This document shows positions 1 to 10,344 of a DNA stretch of 64,000 nt, piece after piece (positions within the stretch are counted from its first letter, which is position 1; every line of letters begins with the position of its first letter). The notes beneath the pieces are model-generated. The model made no database searches. It saw only the letters and a list, made by a program, of their open reading frames with translations, and was not told the origin of the DNA. The DNA is from Caulobacter sp. 32-67-35 (GTDB taxonomy: Bacteria > Pseudomonadota > Alphaproteobacteria > Caulobacterales > Caulobacteraceae): assembly GCA_002280875.1 (NCBI GenBank), contig NCEV01000011.1, positions 18,606 through 82,605 on the forward strand, read 5' to 3'. Made by a program: the position numbers and the translations under genes.

Positions 1-451
1 CGACGCGATCGTCCTCCGAAACCGACGGCGGCAGCACCACGCCGTACAGCTTCTGGCGCTCAACGAAGGTGCGAACGTCGGCCAGGAACGTGGGGCTGGC
101 GCGATTGCAGGGGTGCACGACCAGCTCGAAGCCCGAACCGCGCATGCCGTCCAGCAGGCCCAACTGCATGTTCACGACATACTGGGGATTGGGATTGTCG
201 TAGATCATGCCGATCAGGAACGAGCGCCGGAACGCCAGCCCCCGCGCCTGCGGATCGGGCGCATAGCCCCATTCTGCGATGACCGCCTCGATCCGTTCGC
301 GGGTCTCGTCGCGCACGAAGGGGGACTGGTTGATCACACGCGAAACGGTCTTCTTCGATACGCCGGCCAGCCGGGCGATATCGTTGATCGTGGCGCGCTT
401 GCGTCCACCCTCCAGGCCGCTCTCGGGTGCGTTGTCGCCCAGCGACGGCAT
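1..451 (-). CDS. LacI-family transcriptional regulator, C-terminus cut by window edge
   Basis: The first 150 residues of a LacI/GalR repressor read on the minus strand and run off the window, so the ligand-binding domain is incomplete. The N-terminal helix-turn-helix is clear: ATINDIARLAGVSKKTVSRV at about residues 20-39, followed by the hinge helix and the start of the periplasmic-binding-protein-like fold (FLIGMIYDNPNPQYV). The ATG at 451 is the clearest start; an in-frame GTG seven codons upstream is possible. It is divergent from a hexuronate catabolic operon, so it is inferred to repress that operon in response to a hexuronate or its keto-acid product. The family is certain; the effector is not visible. 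Confidence 0.9.
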   Translation of the reverse strand, partial: MPSLGDNAPESGLEGGRKRATINDIARLAGVSKKTVSRVINQSPFVRDETRERIEAVIAEWGYAPDPQARGLAFRRSFLIGMIYDNPNPQYVVNMQLGLLDGMRGSGFELVVHPCNRASPTFLADVRTFVERQKLYGVVLPPSVSEDDRV

Positions 452-566
452 AGGCGGTTTTGAAGAATTCACGGCGTTTCCATGGAGCTTTGAGCGCTTT
501 CTTTTGTCATACTCTACACACGCGGGCGTCGCCACCAATGGCCGAAACGGACGTTTGCAAGAAAAC

Positions 567-580
567 TGACACCGGTTACC
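567..580. promoter_or_regulatory. Candidate LacI-type operator upstream of uxaA
   Basis: TGACACCGGTTACC is a pseudo-palindrome centred on CG (core ACCGGT), the usual shape of LacI-family operators. It lies about 50 nt before the uxaA start, in the gap between the divergent lacI-type gene and uxaA. The match is by symmetry and position only. Confidence 0.4.
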
Positions 581-632
581 CTGCCGTCGAACGACACTTG
601 GCGGCTTAGAAGGTCGCCACACGAAGGCACAA

Positions 633-2141
633 ATGACCCAACCGAGCTCTGTTCGCGTCGAATCGATTCACGACGTCGATCCTCGCGACCATGTTGCGAC
701 CGCCCTGCGCGACATCGTCGCCGGCGAGACGCTGAGCCTGCGCGGTCGGTCGGTTCTGGCTCGGGCCGACATCCCCAAAGGCCACAAGATCGCCATTCAG
801 GGCGCGGCCGCCGGCCAGGATGTGCTGAAGTACGGCTGGCCCATCGGACGGGCGACGATCGACATCGCCGTCGGTGATCACGTCCACGTCCACAATGTCG
901 AGACCAAGCTTTCCGGCGTCGAAGACTATGTCTGGACGCCCTCGGCGCTCGCGCCGGTCGCCGCGCCCACCGATCGCGCCTTCATGGGTTATCGTCGCCG
1001 CAATGGCAGGGTGGGCACCCGCAACGAGATCTGGGTGCTATGCACTGTGGGCTGCGTCGCCAACACCGCCCGCCGGATCGCCGAGAAGGCAAATGCCCGT
1101 TTCGCGGGCCGCACGGACGGCGTCTTCGCCTTCCCCCACCCTTTCGGTTGCTCGCAGCTGGGCGATGACCTGTCGCATACGCGCAAGCTCATCGCCGCCC
1201 TCGCCGGCCATCCGAACGCCGGCGGCGTGTTGATCCTGGGCCTGGGCTGCGAGAACAACCAGCTGAAGACCCTGCTGGACAGCGCGCCGGATCTGGATCC
1301 CGCCCGCCTGCGCGCGTTCACCACCCAGATGGTCGATGACGAACTTGAAGACGGCCTGGCCGCGATCGAGGCGCTGATCGCCCTCGCCGAAAGGGACGTC
1401 CGGGAACCCTGCCCGGTCTCCGATCTCGTCGTGGGCCTGAAGTGCGGCGGTTCTGACGGTTTTTCGGGTGTGACCGCCAACCCGCTGGTGGGTCGGATCG
1501 CCGACAAGGTCTCGGACGCGGGAGGCACACCGGTGCTGACCGAGATCCCAGAAATCTTCGGCGCCGAGCAGATGCTGCTGGCCCGCGCCGCCAGCCAGAC
1601 GGTGTTCGACAGCGCCGTGCGGGTGGTCGACGATTTCAAGCGCTACTTCATCGACAACAACCAGCCGATCCACGAGAACCCCTCCCCCGGCAATATCGCC
1701 GGCGGCATCACGACCCTGGAGGAGAAATCCCTGGGCGCGGTACAGAAGGGCGGCCGCTCGGCCCTGGTCGAGGTGATCCGCTACGGCGAGCGGGTGGGCC
1801 CGCATGGCCTGACCCTGCTGGAGGCGCCTGGCAATGATGCGGTGTCTTCGACGGCGCTGACAGCGGCCGGCGCGACGGTGATCCTGTTCACCACTGGACG
1901 CGGTACGCCGCTGGGCTTCCCCGCGCCGACGCTGAAGATCGCCTCCAACAGCGGGCTGGCGACGCGCAAGCCGGGATGGATCGACTTCGACGCCGGCGTG
2001 GTGCTGTCTGGCCAGTCGATGGACGACGCGGCCGACGCGCTCATGGACCTGGTCGTCGAAACGGCGTCTGGCAAGGCCACCAAGGCCGAACTCAACGGCG
2101 AACGTGAAATCGCCATCTGGAAAAGTGGTGTGACCCTGTGA
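633..2141 (+). CDS. uxaA: Altronate dehydratase (UxaA family)
   Basis: A 502-residue protein matching the usual full-length UxaA (about 495). It dehydrates D-altronate to 2-keto-3-deoxy-gluconate in galacturonate catabolism. The N-terminal SAF-like domain (residues about 30-95, with GDHVHVHNVETKL) precedes the large catalytic domain, which carries the signature GLKCGGSDGFSGVTANPLVG near residue 270 with the conserved cysteine. Its stop overlaps the GTG start of the next gene by four bases (GTGA), so the two are translationally coupled. The LacI-type gene upstream is its likely regulator. Confidence 0.92.
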   Translation: MTQPSSVRVESIHDVDPRDHVATALRDIVAGETLSLRGRSVLARADIPKGHKIAIQGAAAGQDVLKYGWPIGRATIDIAVGDHVHVHNVETKLSGVEDYVWTPSALAPVAAPTDRAFMGYRRRNGRVGTRNEIWVLCTVGCVANTARRIAEKANARFAGRTDGVFAFPHPFGCSQLGDDLSHTRKLIAALAGHPNAGGVLILGLGCENNQLKTLLDSAPDLDPARLRAFTTQMVDDELEDGLAAIEALIALAERDVREPCPVSDLVVGLKCGGSDGFSGVTANPLVGRIADKVSDAGGTPVLTEIPEIFGAEQMLLARAASQTVFDSAVRVVDDFKRYFIDNNQPIHENPSPGNIAGGITTLEEKSLGAVQKGGRSALVEVIRYGERVGPHGLTLLEAPGNDAVSSTALTAAGATVILFTTGRGTPLGFPAPTLKIASNSGLATRKPGWIDFDAGVVLSGQSMDDAADALMDLVVETASGKATKAELNGEREIAIWKSGVTL

Positions 2142-3583
2142 CGGCTCTTCCCGTATCCTCTGCCTTACGTCTTCGCGCCACCAGCAGCCCTGCTGCGCTC
2201 CCGGGCGTGGCCCAGCCGGCCTATGACCGCGACCGGATCACCGTCGGCGTGGTTCACCTTGGCCCGGGCGCGTTTCACCGCGCGCACCAGGCCTATTATT
2301 TCGACCAACTTCTGACCAACGACCCGCGTTGGGGCATCTGCGCCGTCTCGCTGAAGAGCCCGGGCGTGCGCGACGCGCTCGCGCCGCAGGACGGCCTCTA
2401 CACCCTGGCCCAGCTGGATGAGGAGACCACCTTCCGGATCATCGGCTCCATCGTCGAGGTGCTGGTCGCGCCCGAGGATCCGCCGGCCGTCTTCGCCCGC
2501 CTTTCAGCTCCCATGACCCGCATGGTCACCCTGACCGTGACCGAAAAGGGCTACTGCCTGTCCAGCGACGGCGGCCTGGATGAGAGCCATCCCGACATCG
2601 TCCACGACCTGGCCCATCCCCGCGAACCCGTCAGCGCCATCGGCTATCTGGTCGAGGGATTGCGCCGACGCTTCGCGGTTGGCCTGCCGCCCTACGCGGT
2701 CGTCGCTTGTGACAACCTCGCCGACAACGGCTGGCGCCTGAAGGCGGCCGTCACAGCGTTCGCCGCCAAGGTCGATCCCGAACTCGCCGCCTGGATCGAG
2801 GCTGAAGGCCGCTTCCCGCGCACGATGGTCGACAGCATCACCCCGGCCACCGACGACGCCCTGAGCGCGCGGGTCGAAACAGCCACGGGCCTGAACGACG
2901 CATGGCCCATCCAGCGCGAAGCCTTCACCCAGTGGGTGGTCGAGGACGTTCTGGGTTCGGACGCCCCGGACCTTGCCAGCGTCGGCGTCACCCTGACCGA
3001 CGACGTTCGCGGCTTCGAGCGGGCCAAGCTGCGCCTGCTGAACGGCGTGCATTCCACCCTGGCCTATGCCGGAATCCTGCGCGGCCATGAAACCGTGTTC
3101 GAAGCGATCAGCGACCCGGTCCTGGCCAAGCTGGCGCGTGATCTGATGATCGAGGACATCATCCCCACCCTGACGCCCCCGCGCGGCATGGACCTGCCGG
3201 CCTATGCTGAGGCGATCCTGAAGCGCTTCCGCAATCCGGAGATCCGGCACCTGCTGGCCCAGATCGCCTGGGACGGCTCGCAAAAACTGCCGTTCCGGAT
3301 TCTGGGCACGCTGGGCGAGGCGCTGGACGCCGGACGCTCGGTTGATCGCCTGGCTATACCGCTGGCGGCCTGGATGCGCTTCATCCGCCTGCGGGCCTCG
3401 GCGGGTGAAAAGATCGTCGACCCGCTGGCCGACAAGCTGGTCGCGGTCGCGGCGATGTGCACGGGCGACGCCAGGGCGGATGTCGCGGCGTTCGTGGCGC
3501 TGGATGCCGTATTTCCGGCCAGCCTGGCGGCGAACCCCGCCTTCGTTGGCGCCCTTGAGAAGGCCTATGCCGATCTGGGCTAG
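2138..3583 (+). CDS. Mannitol dehydrogenase/UxuB-family oxidoreductase (fructuronate reductase-like)
   Basis: A 481-residue NAD-dependent polyol/hexuronate reductase. The N-terminal Rossmann fold has VVHLGPGAFHRAHQAYYFD, the form seen in UxuB and mannitol dehydrogenases rather than the UxaB (tagaturonate reductase) form. The C-terminal dehydrogenase domain contains the KLRLLNGVHSTLAY segment. GTG start, overlapping the uxaA stop. Inferred role: reducing the keto-hexuronate (fructuronate or tagaturonate) to the aldonate that a dehydratase then uses. Pairing UxaA with a UxuB-like reductase is slightly mismatched for E. coli nomenclature, so substrate stereochemistry is left open. Confidence 0.85.
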   Translation: MTALPVSSALRLRATSSPAALPGVAQPAYDRDRITVGVVHLGPGAFHRAHQAYYFDQLLTNDPRWGICAVSLKSPGVRDALAPQDGLYTLAQLDEETTFRIIGSIVEVLVAPEDPPAVFARLSAPMTRMVTLTVTEKGYCLSSDGGLDESHPDIVHDLAHPREPVSAIGYLVEGLRRRFAVGLPPYAVVACDNLADNGWRLKAAVTAFAAKVDPELAAWIEAEGRFPRTMVDSITPATDDALSARVETATGLNDAWPIQREAFTQWVVEDVLGSDAPDLASVGVTLTDDVRGFERAKLRLLNGVHSTLAYAGILRGHETVFEAISDPVLAKLARDLMIEDIIPTLTPPRGMDLPAYAEAILKRFRNPEIRHLLAQIAWDGSQKLPFRILGTLGEALDAGRSVDRLAIPLAAWMRFIRLRASAGEKIVDPLADKLVAVAAMCTGDARADVAAFVALDAVFPASLAANPAFVGALEKAYADLG

Positions 3584-3589
3584 ATCGAA

Positions 3590-4153
3590 CTAGCGCGTGA
3601 CGCCCCGGCCGGTGACGACCGGGGCGACCGTTCTGGCCAAAACCATCAGATCGAACCCGAACGTGCGCCGCGCCAGATAGTCGGCGTCCAGCGCCACCTT
3701 GTCGGGAATGGACAGCTCGTCCCGCCCGTTGATCTGGGCCCAGCCCGTGACGCCGGGGCGAAGGTGGTCGACGCCGGCGGCCCTACGCGCGCCGATCAGG
3801 TCGTCCTGATTGAACAGGGCCGGTCTGGGACCGACCAGACTCATGTCGCCGACCAGCACACTCCAAAGCTGGGGCAGCTCGTCCAGGCTGAGGCGACGCA
3901 ACGGCGCGCCGATGGGGGTCAGCCAGCGGTCGGGATCATCGAGCAGATGGGTCGCAACTTCCGGCGTATCGATCCGCATCGTCCGAAACTTCGGCATCGA
4001 GAACAGCTGCGAGCCCCGGCCGACCCGCTGCGACCAGTAGAGCCCCGGTCCCGGCGAGGTCAGGCGGACCAGCAGCCAAAGCACGGCCAGCGGCGCCAGC
4101 AGGACCAGCAGTCCCAGGGCGGCGGCCGCGACGTCGAAGACGCGCTTCAGCAT
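3590..4153 (-). CDS. Small polyprenyl-phosphate sugar-1-phosphate transferase
   Basis: A 187-residue minimal monotopic phosphoglycosyl transferase (bacterial sugar transferase, PglC/WcaJ C-terminal type). It starts with one hydrophobic re-entrant helix (residues about 5-30) followed by SPGPGLYWSQRVGR, KFRTMR, the catalytic Asp-Glu pair in LSLDELPQLW, GDMSLVGPRPAL and RPGVTGWAQINGRD. It transfers a sugar phosphate to undecaprenyl phosphate at the inner face of the membrane to start an exopolysaccharide, holdfast or O-antigen unit. It lacks the extra N-terminal membrane helices of WcaJ. It lies 10 nt downstream of tipN on the same strand. No polysaccharide cluster is visible around it, so the product is unknown. 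Confidence 0.9.
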   Translation of the reverse strand: MLKRVFDVAAAALGLLVLLAPLAVLWLLVRLTSPGPGLYWSQRVGRGSQLFSMPKFRTMRIDTPEVATHLLDDPDRWLTPIGAPLRRLSLDELPQLWSVLVGDMSLVGPRPALFNQDDLIGARRAAGVDHLRPGVTGWAQINGRDELSIPDKVALDADYLARRTFGFDLMVLARTVAPVVTGRGVTR

Positions 4154-4163
4154 CGGCCTGCGA

Positions 4164-6805
4164 TCAGGCCAGGTCGCCGGTGGCGGCGTCCAGTAGCAGA
4201 TAGGCGCGGCCAGCGTCCGACGACAGCAGCGCGGCCACGAGGAAGCCTTCGCGGTCCTGGCCGCCAGCTTCCTCGATCATCCCCGCATAGCGCTTGAGGA
4301 AACGCTCGGCATTGGCCCGCAGGGTCGCGTCCGAGAACAGGCGTCGCACCAGCCGGCGGATGGCGGCCGGGGCCAGGCGCTTGACCACTTCGCGGGCGCC
4401 GGAGGCGTCACGGGTCTGGATGGCGGCGGCGATCTCGTCGATCCGGCCGCGCGGCAGCAGGGCATGCGGGTCGATGCCCATCGCCGAGATTTCGGCGGCG
4501 AGCTTTTCGCCCAGGGCCGCATCGCCCGGCGAGCTGTTCTCGATCCCCGACAGCAGCGAGCGCCAGGACCAGCCCTGTCCGTCCGGTCCTTCTGGCGCGG
4601 CAGGCGGAGCGCCCCGGCCGCCGGCGGTGTCGAACACGGAGCGAAACTCGTCGTCGGTGGCGGTCGGCGTCAGGCGCAAACGCGGCCGGTGGCCGGGCTC
4701 CTCGGCCAGCAGATCGTCCTCCGGTTCGGCCAGCGGCTGCGGCGCGATCGGCGGCGGCGGCGGCGGCGGCGCTGCGGGAGCCGGCGCAACCTTGGCCCTG
4801 ACAAGCGGCGGCGGGCTGGGACGGGCCGGCGTCGATCCGCCCATGGCGGCGGCGGCTTCGCTGAGCGCGTCATAGTTGCGGCGTACGCGATCCTGGAAGG
4901 CCTGGTCGATCGCCGCCGTTTCTTCAGCCGTGCGGCGCGCCGCAGCCATCAGGTCTTCGAGGCCCTGCTCGATGGAGGCCCGAACCTCGACGGCCTTCTG
5001 CAGGGCCTCGGCCGGCATTTCGGCGGTGCGTTGGCCAACCTCGTCCAGCATCGCCTCAAGCTCGCCCAGGGTGCCGCGCGCGGTCAGAACCGCCTCGGCC
5101 AGCTTCTGGGCCGTACGGGCTCCGGCCTGTTCGACCATCTGGGCCGACTGCTCGATCAGATCGCGCGCCTCTTCCATGCGCGCCTCAAAGACGGTGTCGG
5201 CCTTCTGGCCGGCGGCAAAGGCGATCTCGTTGAGTTGATCGACACGGCCACGCGCCGAGTCGACGCGCGCATCGACGCCCTCGCTGGCCTTCAGCGCCGA
5301 AGCCGCAAGGGCTTCCATCGCCTGCTTGAGCTCGATCTCCAGACCCTCGCGCTGTCCGGCGGCGGCGTCGGAAATGGCAGTGAGCACCCTGTTGGTATCT
5401 TCCACCAGACTGTCACGCTCGGCCTTGGCGTTGTCAGCCATGGCCTTGAACTGCTCGGAGGCGGCCGAGATCAGGCCGCGCAGCACCTCGGCCCCCATGG
5501 CCGCGACATCGCTGAGCTCGGTCGCGCCGACCCGGGTGTAGGAGACAAACTCGGTCAGCTGCGCCGTGCGGGTTTCCGTCTCGGCGGCGAAGTCTTCCTG
5601 TTCGGACCGCAGCGACTGGCTGGCCGCAACCAGCGCCGCGCGCTCATCTGGTCGCCCAGACCCTGGCCGGCGGTTTCCAGCCGCGCGATCTGGCGCGAGA
5701 TGTCTTCAGCGCCGACGCGCGCGGCGTCAGAGGCTTCGGCGGCGGCGGCGGCCAGATCGGCGGCGCGCGCCGCCAGGGCGGCCTCGGCTTCGCGAAGCTG
5801 GGTTTCGGCCAGGTCAGAGGCCTCGGCGACCATCCGCGCCTGACTGCCAATGGCGTCGACAACAGCGGTGGACCGCGTGTCCAGGGTGAGGGACAGGGTC
5901 TCCAGGGCCTGGCGCTCGTGGCCAAGCCCCTGCGCCAGCTGGTTGGCCATGCGGGCAGAGTCGGCCGCGGCATCCGCGAGACGCGCGGTCTCCTCGGCCA
6001 GCGACTGGCGCAGCGACAGGATACGTTCGCGCGCCTCGTCGGCGGCGATGGTGGCGCTGTCGATCTGGCCGCGAATGGCTTCCACGGCGCCAGAAGCGCC
6101 CGCAGCCGCCAGAACGGCTGGCGTCACCAGACGATCGGTAAGGGTCCGCGTACGGCGCAGCTCGGCCGAAACGCCCAGAGCCTGGCGGAGCAGATAGGCG
6201 CCCAGCAAGGTGAGCAACGCAGGGCCGATCGCCAGACCGGCAAAGACCGCCAGGGCGAAGCCTTCAACCTTCAGGGCCGGGACGTCGCGGGCATAGCCCA
6301 GCGCGAAGGCGATCGGCGCCAAGGCCCAAAGCGCGGCTGCGGCGACGGCGAATGACCAGAACAGGAAAGCGGGCATGGGGCCGCGCTCGGAACGGTCCGG
6401 CAGCTCGAAAGCCTCTGTGGGCCGTCGCAAGTCTGCCGAGGCTTCGCGCGTTTCAGCGCGGGCCGGCGCGGTCTCGCGCTCGGGCTCGACGACAGGTGCG
6501 GGCGGCTGAGCGGCGCTGGTCGCCAGAGACGTCGCGCTGGGCGGCGTCGGTTCGAACGAAGCCTGGGAGGGCTCGCTGATCCGCCCTCGACGCGACGCGG
6601 CCCGCGCCCGGGGCGATGAAGGCTCCGGCGCCGCGATCTCGAGATCAAGGTCGGTTTCGCTCATTGGCGGATCGACAGCCGCGGCGGCGTCAGCCTCCGC
6701 CTCGTCCTCGGCAACCGAGGCTTCGGGCGAGGAGACTTGATCCTCTACGGGCGCCTCCACGGGGACGGCGGAGAAATCGAGCGGTTGGCGCTTCTTAGGC
6801 TTCAT
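4164..6805 (-). pseudogene. tipN: TipN-type new-pole polarity protein, interrupted by a frameshift
   Basis: Two consecutive open frames make up one protein of the TipN type. The first starts at ATG 6805 (MKPKKRQPLDFSAVPV). It has a Pro/Glu-rich cytoplasmic N-terminus, two close transmembrane helices (near FLFWSFAVAAAALWAL and FAGLAIGPALLTLLGAYLL) and a long Ala/Glu/Arg coiled coil. It leaves frame at about 5634-5645 and ends at 5555. The second frame carries on with the same coiled coil and a Pro-rich linker to 4164. Restoring one base (or removing two) in the GC run at 5634-5645 gives about 880 residues, close to the roughly 890 of Caulobacter crescentus TipN. TipN marks the new pole and orients division and flagellum placement. 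Whether this is a true mutation or a sequencing indel cannot be told here. Confidence 0.82.
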
Positions 6806-6965
6806 ACACAGCCAGGGTCCCAAGGCGGTCAGCGAAGGGCGAAGACAGTCAACGCGCGCCCTGCCCCCGCGTAGAGAATGAACCTAGCGGCGAAACGCCC
6901 GCGCGCAAAGCGGCTTCGGTTGAGTTTTAAGGGCTTCACGTCGTCGCAGCGCGCCGAGCGCAGCT

Positions 6966-7172
6966 TCAGGCGTTCGGCAGGGGAGCGGTTTGCGGCGCAA
7001 TGGCGATGGGGCTCGGCGCGGCCCGCGGGGATCGCGACACGGTGCGCTCGGACGTCGTCTTGGCCAGGGGACAGGTATCGAGCACGATGCCGAACTGACC
7101 CAGCGCCACGGAGGACAACCAGACAACGGCGACAGCCAGTATTTCCGCCAGCAAGCTCATGGCCCGACCCAT
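6966..7172 (-). CDS. Small hypothetical protein with one hydrophobic segment
   Basis: A 68-residue frame in the gap between tipN and the MFS gene. A hydrophobic N-terminal stretch (SLLAEILAVAVVWLSSVAL) could be a membrane anchor or signal, followed by a Ser/Pro/Ala-rich tail. A second ATG at 7160 would remove MGRA. No strong Shine-Dalgarno is visible for either start. I do not recognise a family, and it may be non-coding. Confidence 0.35.
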   Translation of the reverse strand: MGRAMSLLAEILAVAVVWLSSVALGQFGIVLDTCPLAKTTSERTVSRSPRAAPSPIAIAPQTAPLPNA

Positions 7173-7247
7173 AGTGCGATAGCGGTGTTATGCGATAGAC
7201 TCGCGCCTTAGCCGAGTGAACTTTTGGTCATGATGGCAAGCATCCCG

Positions 7248-8414
7248 CTAGGATGGCTGCAGGCTGCCGGTGCGGCGGTGGAGAACTATCGCGCCCGCCA
7301 GGCCCAGAGCCGCCGTCACCGCCATGGCCAGATAGCCGTACGATCCGAACGCATCGAACAGCGGCCCCGCGCAGAGGGTCGCCACGCCCAGGGTAAACCC
7401 GCCTGAAAAGGCCGAGTTGAGGGCCTGACCGGCCGAGGCGTTGGCGGGCTGTGTCAGTTTCTCGATCAGACGCAGCGACGCCATGAACGTGGCCGCGAAG
7501 GTCAGGGCGTGCAGGGCCTGCATCGGAAACAGCATCCAGAGCGGCGGCGCAAAGGCATAGGCGATCCAGCGCAGCACCGCCGCGACGGCGCCGAGGATCA
7601 GCAGCTTCTCGGGACCCACCTTGCGGCGCCAGGGCTCCAGAAACCACATGAAGCCCACCTCGGCGGCGACGCCGACGCCCCACAGCAGGCCGATGATCGG
7701 TTCAGAAATCCCCTGGTTGCGCCAGAGGATGGTCGAGAAACCGTAGTAGAAGGCGTGGGCGCCCTGGATCAGACCGACGGTCATCACCGCGAGCACAAAG
7801 GTCCTGTCCCGCAACAGCGCCCCCAGGTCTTTCCAGCGTTCCGATCCCAACGGCTTGGCCCCCTCGGCGTGGACCCGTTCGGGCGGTACGAAAACGCCGG
7901 CCGCCAAGGCCGCGAGCAAGGCCGACAGGGCAATCCAGAGGGGAATGATCGCCGGCGCGGCGAAGGTCAGCGCGACCCCCATCACCAGATTGGCGACGAT
8001 GAAGGCGGCAGAGCCCGTCCCGCGCGGCAGACCATAGTTGAAGCCTTCGGACCGCGCCCGGCGCAGGGTGACCACGTCGAGCAATGGCGATACGGTCGAC
8101 AGCAGAGTCTGCCCGATGAACCAGGCGATCGCCAGGCCAAGGGCGCCTGGCGCGATCAGCAGCGCCGCATAGCCAAGCCCGGCGCCCAGCGACAGCAGCA
8201 CCATGGGCGAGCGGCGCAGGGTGAAGCCGTCGGCCCATACCGCCAAAGCCGGGCCGGTAAACGGCTTGGCCAGCATCGGTATGGCCAGGATCAGGCCAAT
8301 GGCCGCGCCGCTCAGGCCCCGATCGCGCAGATAGGTGGCGATATAGGGCAGGCTGACGCCCGTCCCCAGATAGATCGCGACGTAGAAAAAGCTGAGCCGC
8401 GTCAGGCTGCTCAT
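7248..8414 (-). CDS. MFS transporter, HcaT/LacY-like family
   Basis: A 388-residue, 12-helix major facilitator. The N-terminus LSFFYVAIYLGTGVSLPYIA, the short loop RDRGLSGAAIGLILAIP and the helix 2-3 loop ADGFTLRRSP fit the phenylpropionate permease / nucleoside-H+ symporter branch (MFS_1-like). The second half repeats the fold (GLIQGAHAFYYGFSTILW, EKLLILGAVAAVLRW). It starts 46 nt downstream of metG on the same strand and may be cotranscribed. The substrate cannot be deduced. Confidence 0.85.
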   Translation of the reverse strand: MSSLTRLSFFYVAIYLGTGVSLPYIATYLRDRGLSGAAIGLILAIPMLAKPFTGPALAVWADGFTLRRSPMVLLSLGAGLGYAALLIAPGALGLAIAWFIGQTLLSTVSPLLDVVTLRRARSEGFNYGLPRGTGSAAFIVANLVMGVALTFAAPAIIPLWIALSALLAALAAGVFVPPERVHAEGAKPLGSERWKDLGALLRDRTFVLAVMTVGLIQGAHAFYYGFSTILWRNQGISEPIIGLLWGVGVAAEVGFMWFLEPWRRKVGPEKLLILGAVAAVLRWIAYAFAPPLWMLFPMQALHALTFAATFMASLRLIEKLTQPANASAGQALNSAFSGGFTLGVATLCAGPLFDAFGSYGYLAMAVTAALGLAGAIVLHRRTGSLQPS

Positions 8415-8460
8415 CGCGCTCTACCGCCCGAGCAGGGGCCGCCTATGCCGCGCTTCGGGA

Positions 8461-10176
8461 TCACCCCTCTTCAGCCCCGCCGAAGCGAGCCGTCCATTCG
8501 GCGATCATCTCCTCGTCGATCTTCTTGAAGAGGACCTCCGGCGCGCGGACCGACAGGCCGGTCGGCAGCGAAGACAGTTCGACCGCCGCGTCGTTCGACG
8601 GCCACGCAGCCGGGAACTCCAGCGAGAAGGCCTGGGCGATCTTTTCCGCCGCGAACGGGATAAAGGGCGTGGAGATCCTGGCGTACAGGGCCGCCAGATT
8701 CAGGGCCGTGCGCACGATCACGGCGGCGCGGTCGCGGTCGGTCTTGATCGCGGTCCACGGCGCGGCTTCCTGCAGGTACTCGTTGCCGACCACCCAGAGC
8801 GCCCGCAGCGCCTGGGCGCTCTTGCGCACCTCTATCGCGTCCATCTGTTCGGCCAGATCGGCCAGGCGCGCCGAAACGTCGGCGAACAGCTTCTCTTCCA
8901 GCGGACCAGGCTCGCCGCCCTCGGGGACGACGCCGTCGAACTTGCCTTCCGTGAACTTCAGGATGCGGTTGATGAAGTTGCCCAGCACGTCGGCCAGGTC
9001 GCGGTTCACCGAGCTGGCGAACATCTCCCAGGTGAAGGCGGTATCCGAGCTCTCGGGCGCGTTCGAGGTCAGGTACCAGCGCCAGAAGTCGGGCGGCAGG
9101 ATTTCCAGCGCCGCGTCCATGAACACGCCGCGCTTGGAGCTGGTCGAGAACTTGCCGCCATACCAGTTGAGCCAGTTGAAGGCCTTGAGCATGTCGACGC
9201 TCTTCCATGGCTCTTCCGAGCCCAGGATCGTCGCCGGGAAGCTGACAGTGTGGAACGCCACGTTGTCCTTGCCCATGAACTCGACATACCGAACATCCTG
9301 CGCGCCCGCGTCGGTGCGCCACCAACGCTTCCAGTCGCGGCCCTCTTCGGCGTCGGCCCATTCCTGGGTAGCGGCGATATATTCGATCGGAGCGTCGAAC
9401 CAGACATAGAAGACCTTGCCTTCCATGCCCGGACGCGGCGCGCCGTCCTTGACCACCGGTACGCCCCAGGCCAGGTCGCGGGTGATGCCGCGATCGATCA
9501 GGCCCTCGTCCAGGAACTTGTAGGCGATCGACTTGGCCAGGACCGGCCAATCGCCATGGCCGTCGACCCAGGTCCGGATCCTGTCGGCCATCCTGGTCTG
9601 CAGCAGGTAAAGGTGGCGAGTGTCGCGCACTTCCAGGTTCCGCGAGCCGGAGATCACCGAATAGGCGTTCTTCAGGTCGGTCGGATCCAGCAGGTTGCCG
9701 CAATTGTCGCACTGGTCGCCACGCGCCTTTTCGAAGCCGCAGTGCGGGCAGGTTCCCTCGATATAGCGGTCGGGCAGGAAGCGCTTGTCGTCGATGGAAT
9801 AGACCATCTGGTCGACGCGTTCCTCGATCAGGCCGTTGGCCTCAAGAACCTCGGCGAAGTGCTGGGTCAGCTTGCGGTTCTGCGGTGAGGACGAGCGCCC
9901 GAACCAGTCCCACGACAGGCCGAACGCGGCGGCGACGTCACGCTGAAGAATATGCTGCTCGGCGCAGTAGGTTTCCACGTCCTGGCCTGCGGCGGCGGCT
10001 GCCAGCTCGGCGGGAGTCCCATGTTCATCGGTGGCGCAGATATAGAGCGTTTCATGGCCCCGGGCCCGCTGGAACCGCGCATAGACGTCGGCCGGCAACA
10101 TCGATCCCGCCAGATTGCCCAGGTGCTTGATGCCGTTGATGTACGGCAGGGCGGAGGTGATCAGGATACGAGCCAT
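8461..10176 (-). CDS. metG: Methionyl-tRNA synthetase
   Basis: A class I aminoacyl-tRNA synthetase of 571 residues that charges tRNA-Met. Visible motifs: the HIGH equivalent in [13 protein letters not shown] (residues about 14-26), a zinc knuckle region with CPHC and CDNC at about 143-160, the KMSKS equivalent [11 protein letters not shown] near 350, and the anticodon-binding helical domain ([14 protein letters not shown]). It has no C-terminal EMAP/Trbp111 tRNA-binding extension, so it is the short form. Essential, cytoplasmic; the MFS gene follows closely downstream. Confidence 0.96.
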   Translation of the reverse strand: MARILITSALPYINGIKHLGNLAGSMLPADVYARFQRARGHETLYICATDEHGTPAELAAAAAGQDVETYCAEQHILQRDVAAAFGLSWDWFGRSSSPQNRKLTQHFAEVLEANGLIEERVDQMVYSIDDKRFLPDRYIEGTCPHCGFEKARGDQCDNCGNLLDPTDLKNAYSVISGSRNLEVRDTRHLYLLQTRMADRIRTWVDGHGDWPVLAKSIAYKFLDEGLIDRGITRDLAWGVPVVKDGAPRPGMEGKVFYVWFDAPIEYIAATQEWADAEEGRDWKRWWRTDAGAQDVRYVEFMGKDNVAFHTVSFPATILGSEEPWKSVDMLKAFNWLNWYGGKFSTSSKRGVFMDAALEILPPDFWRWYLTSNAPESSDTAFTWEMFASSVNRDLADVLGNFINRILKFTEGKFDGVVPEGGEPGPLEEKLFADVSARLADLAEQMDAIEVRKSAQALRALWVVGNEYLQEAAPWTAIKTDRDRAAVIVRTALNLAALYARISTPFIPFAAEKIAQAFSLEFPAAWPSNDAAVELSSLPTGLSVRAPEVLFKKIDEEMIAEWTARFGGAEEG

Positions 10177-10344
10177 GAGGCGAAGTCTTCCGGGGAGTCA
10201 GAGATCAAGGAAACAGGCGTTCGCATATAGAAGGCTGGGCCGCGAAACAAAAGCGCCGGGCCGTTGACCAAACGCCGTTATGCGGCTTCCCTTCCCTTGG
10301 GTGAGCCGGACAAGACGATCCGGCCCCATCGGGGGATAGCGCTT

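Noticed and set aside
6878-7174. A 98-codon plus-strand frame in the tipN upstream gap
   Set aside because: It is dominated by Arg, Ala and Ser in the pattern of non-coding GC-rich DNA, and the opposite strand offers a better (still weak) candidate.
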